From Buxus sempervirens (Eukaryota > Streptophyta > Magnoliopsida > Buxales > Buxaceae), in assembly GCA_947561395.2 (NCBI GenBank), contig OX387184.1:16968205-17032204 (forward strand): a stretch of 64,000 bases of DNA. The letters are read 5' to 3'. A model generated the notes under the pieces. It ran no database searches and was not told the origin of the DNA. It saw only the letters and a program-made list of their open reading frames with translations. Shown in pieces: positions 31,317 through 41,119 of this stretch; within the stretch, counting starts at the first letter, position 1; every line of letters starts with the position of its first letter. The position numbers were made by a program, and so were the translations under genes.

Positions 31317-32059
31317 GATCGTAATTCGAGCATCTCCTTATGAAATCTGGAGATGAGGCTCCCGTTAGGCCTGATATGATGGCGAGGAGTTATTCTTGTA
31401 CAGAATTACCATCCGCAATAAGCCCGATAAAAAGAAATGTTGGGTTGTAAGTTGTAACAAGGGCTAATCTTCATGGACCTCTTAATAGCCAAGCATGGGA
31501 ATGCTGACTGGTGTGTTCTTCGTAGGCTCGTAGCAATGGAGTGGGCTTTGTCGCAGCTATGGTATTCTTTGCAAGAGAAGAGAGGGTGTTTTTGCAGCAA
31601 TGAAGAGGGTTTGGTCGGTGCTTGTTCTGGCATTTTTGTTCTTCATAGCAACGGAGAGAGTTTTGCCGGTGCTGGTTCTGGCGGCTATGTTATTCTTCAT
31701 AGGAGAAGAGGTGGTGTTCTTCGCAACAAAGGAGAGGGTTGCGTAGGTGTTGGTTTCAGCGGTGGTGGTGTTCTTCACAATAGAAGAGAGGGTGTTCTTC
31801 GCAGGAAAAGGCTGAATAACTTCTCCGCCTTGTCACCTCTTGTAACTACTGTCATGCATCGCAGAACCTCTGGAGGTGAGTTCGGAACAAGATCTTTACT
31901 TACTCTCAAAACAAATCACTATGTAGGCTAAACTGAGTAGATACTTCCATCATTTAATTTGGCTGGCAAGATTATAATTTTGTGTGTATTTCTTTGTTAT
32001 TTTAACTCTGGAAGAAATTGTTTCTTAATGGCATGGAAGTAGGTAAAGATGTAATGGAA
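31317..32059 (+). other. Spacer with a repetitive 152-codon ORF
   Basis: The frame 31473-31931 is open and its middle (residues ~30-115) is an irregular internal repeat of Gly/Val/Leu-His-Arg blocks ('VLHSNGES..', 'VILHRRRGG', 'VLRNKGEG', 'VLHNRREGVLRRKR') arising from repeated 'gttcttc(a/g)...gagaga' DNA. No domain recognised, and no intron or promoter evidence. I would not call it a gene. Confidence 0.25.
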
Positions 32060-32386
32060 GCAAATCCTCTGCGACGCAGGTGTTTACAACAAGTTTTACT
32101 ACGCCCACATCCGTGCGACGCGTGGCAAACCATTTAACCTTTAAATCATAGTTAACTTTAACCTTACGCATACGACCCGATTCGATACTTGTCGGAATTT
32201 GTCTGAAATGGGGACCATCGAATCGACCGCCATTTCTCTGTTGTATTTGTGAATGAGCAGCACCTTCATGGCATGAAAAGAATGGCAAATTGAAGCTCCT
32301 TATAATCTCGTCTAGTTGGCTCGTTTCGAAGTGGCGGAAGTTGGCAAACAACAGTCTTCCCTCTGATTCCGACAAGTTTCCCTCTA

Positions 32387-32391
32387 TTGAG
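32387..32391 (+). repeat. Target-site duplication TTGAG (left)
   Basis: TTGAG precedes the LTR at 32392; the same five bases follow the other LTR at 45745-45749. Confidence 0.88.
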
Positions 32392-33986
32392 TGTGTGCAC
32401 CTAAATCTGACCTGGATCCTAGATCGCACACCGGGCGCACGTTCCGTGCGTGCCTCGGGACTTTCGGAGTCGCCACTGCCTGAGAGGTGCAGGCAGACAC
32501 GGTTTTGCCCTAACCGGGTCTAAGTCTGGTCTGCGGCTTTTTAAGAGTTCTAGCTAAGTCCTCGGTTACGGTTCGGGGAAGTCCTAAAGACACCCCGGTC
32601 CGCCCCGTCGGTCTGACGGGTCCCTCGGGTCTCCCTGGTTTTTTGAGTCAATTTCACCCTTTTCCTAGACCAGCATGTTGCCTTGTTAGGTCTGGCGGGG
32701 CCCTCTGGAGGTGTGGGTCCCCCTTAGCTTGATTTTATCTTTTTATTTATCTAAGTGAAGTGAGTCAGACCCGGGTCCCGTTGGAAGACCCGTGGGTTGC
32801 CAAAGTTGGGCTTGGGGCCCAGTTGGGTTATTGGGTAACCCATTTGGTTATTTTATTAAGTTTTATTTATTTACAATTTTAGTTTGGGCTTAGTGGGCTT
32901 GGAATGGGCCCATTAGCCAAAGTCCAGTGGCCTGGAGCCCGTTTGTTGAAAACGGGCCGGGTTTGGGCCGGTCTAAGATGGGCCCCACAAGTGGGCCCAG
33001 GGGAATCTTGGTGGGCCCATCTAGGCCCACAGTCTTTTATTGGGCTCAAAATAGCCCAAATTGTCTAAAAGGCTGGTTCAAGCCGGTTTGGGTCGAATCA
33101 GGTTCAACCGGTCCAGATAAATTGGTTTTTAAGTCATTTTTCTAATCTGACCGTACTCTTAGTGCGGTTTGGTCAGAACCGTTCTGTGTGTACGGTTGCT
33201 GCTCAGTTTCACTTGCTTACACCGATTTTGATCTGAATCAATTTGGTGACTTTTCTGGGGCTTCTGGCAACATCCGCCGGGCTTCTGCGATGGTTCCACT
33301 GTCTTTGTGATTTGTCATTTACTTCAAATATCCTCCTTTTGAAGCATTTGTTAATGAAGCCTTCTCTTTTCCTCCTTTTATCAAATCACTTCCCATCTCA
33401 TCTTATGGCATTTGAAAGAAAGGATAGAGGGGAAGAATATTACAAGGGATAAATTTGCATTAGCAAATATAGCTTAAGCAAAATATATCATTTCTTATAT
33501 CTTATTCTTTTTGTTCATTTTATGGGTCCACCTTCCTCTTCTTTCACAAATGGACACTCATTTGTGTGGGAGAATTCCAACAAGAGTGAAACAAATAGGT
33601 TAGTAGAAACGTAAAAGGATAAGAAAAAATACAAAGTTGTATAAGTAAATGCACATGTATATTGAAAAAGAGATGGGAAACATTACCAAATTACAAGTTC
33701 CTTGTTTTTGGATGATGTTGGAATTCTCAGGGAATTTCAGCAGCGCTTCCGCGTCTCCATCAATTTTCTGAATTGGCTTTGAAAGGGTTTTGTTACTGTG
33801 GAGTTGAAGGGTTGAACATGGAAGGGTTTAAACAAGGTTTAATGGCAGCACAAGGGTAGTTTGGGCATTATAGGGTTTAGGTATTGGGGGTGGCAGAACC
33901 TGGACAGGGTTTCGGCCGTGGAAAATACACAGACGAAGAGGGGAGAGGCCAAGGGGAAGGCTTGCTTCAAATGGGGGGGTGGCCCT

Positions 33987-33996
33987 CTATTTATAG
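33987..33996 (-). promoter_or_regulatory. LTR TATA box
   Basis: Minus-strand CTATAAATAG in the 3' LTR; the active copy would be the twin at 44894-44903. Confidence 0.65.
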
Positions 33997-34011
33997 GCAA
34001 AAAAGTGCCGG

Positions 34012-34235
34012 AACCGTACTTTAAGTGCGGTTTGGTCACAACCGTACTTGAAGTGCGGTTGTGACAAAATTGCACTAAAAAGTCAAAAACCGTACTTAAA
34101 GTGCGGTTGGCATTCAACACGTGCAAATCTGCGCGAATCTACCAGCTGTCGCCGTACAGGACACGCGTCCACCTTCTAGAAGATCAAACCGTATCTGAAG
34201 CACGGTTCAGACTAAACCGTACTTCAAGTGCGGTT
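34012..34235. promoter_or_regulatory. Array of five 21-bp imperfect palindromes next to the LTR TATA box
   Basis: Sites at 34012, 34040, 34088, 34187 and 34215 follow AACCGTACTT-n-AAGTGCGGTT (the fourth diverges), each nearly its own inverse. They lie 15-240 bases upstream of the TATA box in element orientation; a related site is at 33149-33170. The same array is at 44919-45142. Confidence 0.75.
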
Positions 34236-34837
34236 AAGCACGTTTTTTAAATGCCGGATCTGAAATCTTTTATTCAATTTGATTTAATTAAAGATTTTTA
34301 TCCGATTTTATTATTATTTTATTATAAAATCCGAGATTCTTTATAATTATATTATTAAAATATTCAAAATATCTAAAATTATATTATTAAAACATTAATA
34401 TATGATTATTTTATTTATTTGTTCATTTATTTTGCTTTATTCTGCTGTTTTTGCCGCACGGGCTGTTTTCTTGTAATTTCAACTGCTCATAATTTCTTCG
34501 TTTGGTGTCCGATTTGAGCAAATTTAATATCGTTGGAATCAGCTCGGAACCAGCCATCTATTGAGATCAATTTTGGCAGTTGGATTGGGGCCAAGCAAAA
34601 AGTCAACTTTTTGCTCTTTGGAAGTTTGACCGGGCCATAACTTCCTCATCCAGACTCCGATTCCAACAAACTCAATTGCGTTAGAACCGTGTCGAAATGC
34701 TCTTTTCAATGAGATGAAGTTTGATGGCCAAATTCACTTGAATCAAAAAGTCAATTTTTTGACCCCCTCAGGGTTTCACTGAAAGTTTGTCTTTTCATTT
34801 TTTGCCATTTTAGGGGTGCAAAAATCAGGTGTCTACA

Positions 34838-34850
34838 GCTTCCCCTCTTT
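34838..34850 (-). other. Polypurine tract
   Basis: Minus strand AAAGAGGGGAAGC directly before the 3' LTR start, the expected place for the plus-strand primer. Confidence 0.78.
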
Positions 34851-35650
34851 GCTGGAGTCACCTCGGGGGATGAACGGCAAAGAAGAAAAAGAACCTTATT
34901 TTTGCACCTTGCATTTCTGTCGACATGGTCGACGAGCTCAATCACTGAATTGAAAGGGAAGTGTCAGATGTCTGGTATCACTTCCTGGGTTTGGAATCCC
35001 TATACCCTCTTTCGGGTTTGAATAGGGCTGTTCCTTTGTGTTTTGTTTTTTGAAAAGAAAGATTAAATTTGAGCTCATCAGCCTGTTTCGGCGTTGATGC
35101 AAGGCACTTAACAATGTTCTTTTCTCCTTGTTTGTTCCATTAAAGCTTTTAGAGACTTCATTTTTTTTTTTTTTTTTAAGGAAAGAGGTCGTCTGGCCAA
35201 GGTAGGGGTTTGGGAGTGAAGGTGGGAGGACGGGAGGAAGCTTTTGCGCTGCTGTCCATCATCTCGGAGACCACACACACCTATTCTAGCCTAGACTATT
35301 TACAAAAGTGGGAAATCAAAATTTACAATAGGGGCAAATTTGCCAAATTTTGCTTTTCTCCTTCTTTTTTGAAGAGTTTGTTGTTTCTTCTTTGCCAGTC
35401 TCTTTCTTTGTGGAGGCACCTTGCTCCTTATGGACACCTTGTCCTTCAATCATGATTCTCTGTCATTTTAGGAATGGGGAGATCTTGTTCCATTTTGCGG
35501 AGATGCCTTGCTCCCTACGCACACCCTGTCCTTTACCATCGATTCTTTGTTATTTTGTTCAATCTTGTTCTTCAATCTCGGGAGACACTCTGCTTCTTGA
35601 GGGACACATTTCCGTGTCATTCAGAAGTGGGAGACAACTTTCATTCAAAT
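34851..35650. other. Ogre-like element, 3' untranslated region before the arrays
   Basis: No pol-like frame on either strand. Scattered 'accttgctcctt'-like units foreshadow the array downstream. Confidence 0.5.
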
Positions 35651-35651
35651 G

Positions 35652-36300
35652 GTGGGAGACACCTTGCTCCTTAGAGATTTCAAATGTGGGAGTCGCCTTG
35701 CTCCTTAGAGATTTCAGATGTGGGAGTCGCCTTGCATCTTATGGATTTCAAATGTGGGAGTCGCCTTGCTCCTTAGAGATTTCAAATGTGGGAGTTGCCT
35801 TGCTCCTTATGGATTTCAAATGTGGGAGTCGCCTTGCTCCTTAGAGATTTCAAATTTGGGAGTCGCCTTGCTCCTTATGGATTTCAAATGTGGGAGTCGC
35901 CTTGCTCCTTAGAGATTTCAAATGTGGGAGTTGCCTTGCTCCTTATGGATTTCAAATGTGGGAGTCGCCTTGCTCCTTAGAGATTTCAAATTTGGGAGTC
36001 GCCTTGCTCCTTATGGATTTCAAATGTGGGAGTCGCCTTGCTCCTTAAAGATTTCAGATGTGGGAGTCGCTTTGCTCCTTAGAGATTTCAAATTTGGGAG
36101 TCGCTTTGCTCCTTAGAGATTTCAAATTTGGGAGTCGCCTTGCTCCTTAAAGATTTCAGATGTGGGAGTCGCTTTGCTCCTTATGGATTTCAGATGTGGG
36201 AGTCGCCTTGCTCCTTAAAGATTTCAGATGTGGGAGTCGCCTTGCTCCTTAAAGATTTCAGATGTGGGAGTCGCCTTGCTCCTTAAAGATTTCAAATATG
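35652..36300 (+). repeat. Tandem array 1, 34-bp unit (~19 copies)
   Basis: Units of 'gggagtcgccttgctcctta' plus 'gagatttcaaatgt' repeat with a higher-order 68-bp pattern (tatgg/tagag alternation). Open frames across it are produced by the period and are not genes. Confidence 0.93.
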
Positions 36301-36454
36301 GGAGTTATTGAGTCCATTAATTTGGGGTTGCCTGGTTCCAGGGATGCCTTGCTTTTTGAGACACGCCTTGCTTTTTGTGGCTAGGAAGCGCCTTGTTCTT
36401 TATGCCTTCAATTTTGGGATATACTGGCTCCATTAATTTGGGGTTGCCCTTTTT

Positions 36455-36805
36455 GGTTTTGGAGTCGCTTTGCTCCAGGGACGCCTTGCCCTTTTTAGTC
36501 TTGAGAGATGCCTTGCTCTCTTTCAGAGTCGCCTTGCTCCAGGGACGCCTTGCCCTTTTAGTTTCGGAGTCGCCTTGCTCCAGGGACGCCTTGCCCTTTT
36601 AATTTCGGAGTCGCCTTGCTCCGGGGACGCCTTGCCCTTTTAGTTTCGGAGTCGCCTTGCTCCAAGGACGCCTTGCCCTTTTAGTTTCGGAGTCGCCTTG
36701 CTCCAGGGACGCCTTGCCCTTTTAATTTCGAAGTCGCCTTGCTCCAGGGACGCCTTGCCCTTTTAATATTGAGAGACGCCTTGCTCTCTTTTGGAGTCGC
36801 CTAGC
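36455..36805 (+). repeat. Tandem array 2, ~41-bp unit (~8 copies)
   Basis: Units 'ggagtcgccttgctccaggg' plus 'acgccttgcccttttagttt c'. Shares the core GTCGCCTTGCTCC with array 1, so both derive from one ancestral unit. Confidence 0.92.
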
Positions 36806-38824
36806 TCCTTTCAGTATTTAATTTTGGAGGCACCTTGCTCCTTTCTGTTTTCAATTTTTCGGAGACATCTTGCTCTATCTAGGTAGGGAGACTCCTTGCT
36901 CCTTAAGGGACACTCTTTTGCGTCATTCAATTTCTGTCCAACACGTGGAATGTGCTGGGATGTCTTTGTCTTTCTGTTTCCAATTTTGTTGGTACCTACA
37001 AAATTTCACATAAAATTAGAATTTATTTGTTTGTTGTCAAAGTGATGTGCAAGTCCAAACAATTTCTTCGATAGAAATCTTTTTGGAATTCACCAAATAT
37101 TTGGAGTTTCCTCTTTCAAGGTGGGTCCTTGGCAAGACCAGCAATCCTTGGGTCAGTCACCTGACACTCTCATTTAGACTTATGAAATTGTGCCTCCCGG
37201 CACTCCCTGCAAGGGTATCAACATTTCTGCCTTCAATGGCATGCCCCAGATTGAAATGGAGGGAGTTGTTTTGGTTCAGTGGGGTTTCTTTGGCACTGCC
37301 CTTCCCTAGTTCTTTTGATTTTCACTCTCATTTTTCCTTTTTCCCACCCTTAGTTGGGGCTTTGAAATGGTTTTTCTCTCATTTGGTTCCCTTTTTCGGG
37401 TTTGGTGCCCTGCCCTAGTCTGGGGGTCCTATCAATTCCCACGGATCATGATCCAACGATCAGAGAGGACTTATTAGTAGGACAAAATGTAGGTTTTGGT
37501 TCCAGTGTTTAGAAATGAAGGATAAACAGATTCAAATCCTATATAACTTCATTCTATGGGTAACCATTATGTCTAGCCAAAGTTCTTTTGCTCCTTGGAT
37601 TCTATCATTGTCAGTTTGTCTGAAAGTTAGTGTCACATTCTCTATAATCAGAAAGGACTTCATAACAGGACGAAACGTAGGCTGGGTTTATGGGTCCAGA
37701 AGAAATAATATAAAGGCTCAACATTTGTGAGTAGGGTAAGAGCCATGTCCTGTCCACTTTTCTTAGTTAGGGCTTGCTTCATCTCCTGTCCCTTCAGCTT
37801 TGTGTAGCTTCTTTATCTTTTTTCCATCTTTGTTCTTTTCTTTCCTTTCCTTTCTTGGGTTCTTCGCCCCAATCCTTGACTTTTGCTTTTGGGGTTTGCC
37901 CCAGCTTTTGTTTGGTTTTTTTTTTCAAAGGGAATTGCCCCAGTTCTTTCTTCACATTCTTGTTTTCTGGGGTTTTTCCACTTCTTTCTGTTCTTTTGTT
38001 CTTAGGGTGCTTTTCGCTTTACCCTTCTTCACCTTGGTCTTTCTCGTGTCTCCACTTTCATGAAGCTTCGTGCCCCAGTTTTGAAGACAGGACATGGTAG
38101 GGTTAATGAAGAGATTGTTAGGCTCAAAGTGTTTTGCTAGGGTTTCATCTTGTGTCAGATGATTTTTGGGAGAAAATCAAGGATGGCCTTTCATCCTTTT
38201 ACAGAGAATGTAACACTTGTCCTTGTACAATTAACTGGCTCAAGAACCACTTTCATCTTTATTCATTTTTCTTTTTGACTTTGCCCCAGTTTGGGGTGGC
38301 TAGACATAACATGGGTTAGAAATGAGACGATCAAGCTCAATCATGTCTGACTAGCGGAATTTGTTTGAAGTATTTCAGCCAAAAATGGCCTCTCATCATG
38401 TCATTGGGATCATTGATCCTGGATCATGTCAATGACCCTTGACTGATATGGGCACCTTGCCCTTTTTCTCTCATTTCTTTCCCTTCTCAGCTTGCCCCAC
38501 TGCTTGGCAGGGTAGGGTTCAAATGTGGTGTTGGTGGGGGATCCTTTGGCTATGTTGAAACCCGCACAGCTTACGATGTCTGGCACATTCCATTTTTCAA
38601 ATTTGATTGTTCAGGTTTGTCCCGAGATCACAATCTTGCCTTGGTGTAGTTAAACACTCTGGTGATTCCCCAAAAGATTTCATAAGCTTGCAAAAAGAAG
38701 CATGTTATCAAGTTCGAAAATTAAACGAAAGTATAAACAAAAGCAAAGTAGTAGTTTATGCAAAAAAGTGGCTGATATGAATCAGCATTCTTGGAATTCA
38801 GTTGCCTGTCATGGCAGGAAGCCT
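36806..38824. other. Ogre-like element, non-coding stretch between arrays and gag-tail ORF
   Basis: T-rich on the plus strand ('ttgccccag' recurs). No RT, protease or integrase motif in any frame; this is where pol would lie in a complete element. Confidence 0.55.
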
Positions 38825-39577
38825 TCAGGTGCTCTCCTCGTCTTCCTTTTCCGCATTATCTCCTCTCTTCTGCGGGAAGATGGTTGATTCAGACATTCGG
38901 ACCTGTGCCAACTTGTCAGAGATGTCAGACCCTGGTTTCTCAAGCAATTCCTTCAAGAATCCTTGATCGATCAGATCTTGAATATCATGCCGCAGGTCCC
39001 AACACCGGTTTGTGTGGTGTCCTGGAGTATCAGAATGGTATTCACATTGTTCTGCAGCGTTGTAGTTTCTGGACCGAATCATTCGGGGGTTCGGGGGCTT
39101 AATCTGCACATACCCCTCCTTTAATAGTATTGGAAGCAATTCTGTCGGTGCATATGGTAAAGGTGTAAAAACCCTCCTCATTCTGGCATCTGCTTCCTCT
39201 TTTGTTCTCCTTGAGGGGTTGTTTGAAGGATTTTTCATAACTTGAGGAACATTTGCTGCTACAGCTTTCCCTTTCTCTTTCCGTAGTTGACCAGCTACTA
39301 TGGTTAGTGGGCGGCACACTTCTTGACTGTTTAGAGGTACCTTTCCCTTCAAGCTCTCGATCTCTCCTTCAAGATTTCTTACTCGAGATCGCAGTTCAAA
39401 ATTTTCTTCTCCTAATGCTTCCCAGCATTTGTTCCATGTTTCTTCCCTAATTGTTATCATTCGTAGTAGGCTCCATAGAGAGGCCACTATACTGGTTATT
39501 TGTTGAGCCGCATCACGACTTGTCTCTGAAGTGTGGTCCATGTCGACTACTGACGGGGTTCCTGCCAGAAGAAACAA
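38825..39577 (-). CDS. Gag-tail ORF: coiled coil plus CCHC-like module, second ORF of the element
   Basis: 250 codons. Residues ~40-80 form a heptad-like coiled coil (..NFELRSRVRNLEGEIESLK..). Residues ~140-210 repeat the C-terminal module of the gag ORF upstream: 'FTPLPYAPTELLPILLKEG', 'CEYHSDTPGHHTNRCW', 'DIQDLIDQGFL'. The C-x2-H-x4-GH-x4-CW spacing is the knuckle-like motif common in plant gypsy gag. It lacks the gag core. Its start overlaps a good splice acceptor (cttgtttcttctggcag), so it may instead be read as a downstream exon spliced to something upstream. Function as a particle or RNA-binding protein is inference. Confidence 0.65.
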   Translation of the reverse strand: MFLLAGTPSVVDMDHTSETSRDAAQQITSIVASLWSLLRMITIREETWNKCWEALGEENFELRSRVRNLEGEIESLKGKVPLNSQEVCRPLTIVAGQLRKEKGKAVAANVPQVMKNPSNNPSRRTKEEADARMRRVFTPLPYAPTELLPILLKEGYVQIKPPNPRMIRSRNYNAAEQCEYHSDTPGHHTNRCWDLRHDIQDLIDQGFLKELLEKPGSDISDKLAQVRMSESTIFPQKRGDNAEKEDEEST

Positions 39578-39599
39578 GCATCAGAAAGCAGAATCCATG

Positions 39600-39706
39600 A
39601 AATGCTAGGCTGCATAGAGATTTTTTTTTTCTTTTTCCTTTTTCTTTTTCTTTTTTTTTTCTTCTTTTTTTCCTTTTTTTTTTATTATTATTTTTTATTT
39701 TTTTTC

Positions 39707-39737
<31 letters not shown>

Positions 39738-39740
39738 TGG
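39600..39740 (+). repeat. T-rich tract and (TTTA)n microsatellite
   Basis: Long T/C/T runs followed by eight or so TTTA units (39705-39736). Separates the two gag-type ORFs. Confidence 0.85.
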
Positions 39741-41119
39741 TAGGGGATCAATTTTGAGTTCCCAGCTTCAAGAAGGTCTTGGACTGCATGCCGAAAGCCC
39801 CAACACCCATCAGTATCATGGCCTTGTGCGCCCATGTGGTATTCGCAGCTCTTGCTTGGATCGTAGCCACTCATTTTTGACGCCTTGGGATTCGGCGTTG
39901 CCAGTTGTAGGTGTCCCTCCTTCAAGAGAGTTGGTAACAACTCAGCCAGCGTATATGGGAGCGGGGTAAACTCCCGGTTCTTTCTCTCCTCTTTGGTGAG
40001 ACGCCTCCTGAGGTGGGCTGCTGTATTGTTAGCGGAGGGAAGGCTTATACTTCTTGAAGAAGAGATATGAAATGGCGCAGGAGGTTGCACAAGGTGAACT
40101 GTGCTTGTGTTGTCATCACCCTCTTGTCTTTTGCCACTTGAGGTGTTTCCACGCAACAAGCTTATCATGGGACCTCCGAGCTTCTCCATTTTAATTGCAT
40201 CTTCAATTCTGTCTGCCGCCATAATTAGGTCGGCGAAATTTACAGTGCACTGCCCCAGCAACATTGTGAAGTATGGTTGCCCCAGTGATGATATGAACAA
40301 GGAAGTCCGCTCTTGTTCAAGGAGAGGGGGTTGTACCACGCTCGCCAGTCCCATCCACCTTTTAGCGGAGTCTCTTACAGACTCGCTATTCCTTTTTGAC
40401 AGTTTCTGCAATTCGGCTCTGGTCTGAACCATTTGGCTATTTAAGCGATACTGCCGGATGAACACAGCGGCAAGGTCATTCCATGTCTTAACCTTCTGCT
40501 TATCCAGGCTGATGAACCATGAGTATGCTGCCCCAGTTAGAGATCTCTGGAAGAACTGCACCATGATCTTCTCATTTTTCACGTATTGGCACATGTCGGC
40601 CGAGTAAGATCTGAGGTGGTTCAATGGGCAACTAGTGCCATCAAATTGGTGTAGCTCCGGACACTTAAACTTAGGTGGGAGCTGAATATCTGAGAAAAGG
40701 CAGAGGCTCTCCAGAGTAGCCCCGCTTGGGAGCGTACTAGGTCGCAGCTGTTTCAATTCCTCTCTCATGGCCGCTAGCTCTGTTTTGCTTTCTTCCTGTA
40801 CCACTGCCATCTTTTCTTCAAACTGGATTTGCTGGGTCCTGTACCAGTCCACTTTGTCTTGTCTCGTTTGGACAGGCGCAGGCCATTCTTGTGGTGGTGG
40901 ATGGATTGGTACTGCTATCGGGTGTGGGAGTGAAATGTCCTGCGGTGGCAGATGTGCCGTTATCAATGCTGGCTGAGATGGCTGCCCTTGCTGGATTTCT
41001 AGCATTTGAATCCCCATGGCATGTGTCACGGTCACTTGTTGACTTAAGTCCATTGTGATCGGCTGTTCCTCAGCCCTTTGCTGTGATGATGATGGAATTG
41101 AGGCCTCCGAAGAATCCAT
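39728..41119 (-). CDS. Gag polyprotein of the Ogre-like element
   Basis: 463 codons, ATG at 41119, intact. Residues ~1-85 are Gln/Pro-rich; ~88-125 a short coiled coil (..FEEKMAVVQEESKTELAAM..). The retrotransposon gag core is ~148-320 with 'FDGTSCPLNHLRSY', 'FFQRSLTGAAYSWF' and 'TWNDLAAVFIRQY'. The end has FTPLPYTLAELLPTLLKEG and the CEYH..GH..CW knuckle-like motif (~427-442). Gag packages the element RNA into virus-like particles in the cytoplasm. It ends in 'YQNK' where the T-rich tract begins, so the tail may be shortened compared with a full gag-pro. No protease follows. Confidence 0.88.

Larger units (their letters stand above)
32392..34837 (-). repeat. 3' LTR of the Ogre-like element
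   Basis: Same length as the LTR at 43299-45744 (constant offset 10,907). By eye I found two differences (32396 T versus C, 34527 A versus G region). Starts TGTAGACACC at 34837 and ends GGTGCACACA at 32392 on the minus strand. The short ORFs in it are shadows. Confidence 0.93.

Noticed and set aside
32927-34126. Short ORFs present twice at 32927-34126 and 43834-45033
   Set aside because: Identical because they lie in the two LTRs; no start context, domain or length to support coding.
35652-36116. Several overlapping 64-residue ORFs with CGSRLAPYGFQMWESPCSL-type repeats
   Set aside because: They are the 34/68-bp satellite units translated; the frame is open only because the period is compatible. 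No gene.
35652-36805. CRISPR-like array of regular repeats
   Set aside because: There are no unique spacers; units are contiguous satellite repeats in a plant retrotransposon.
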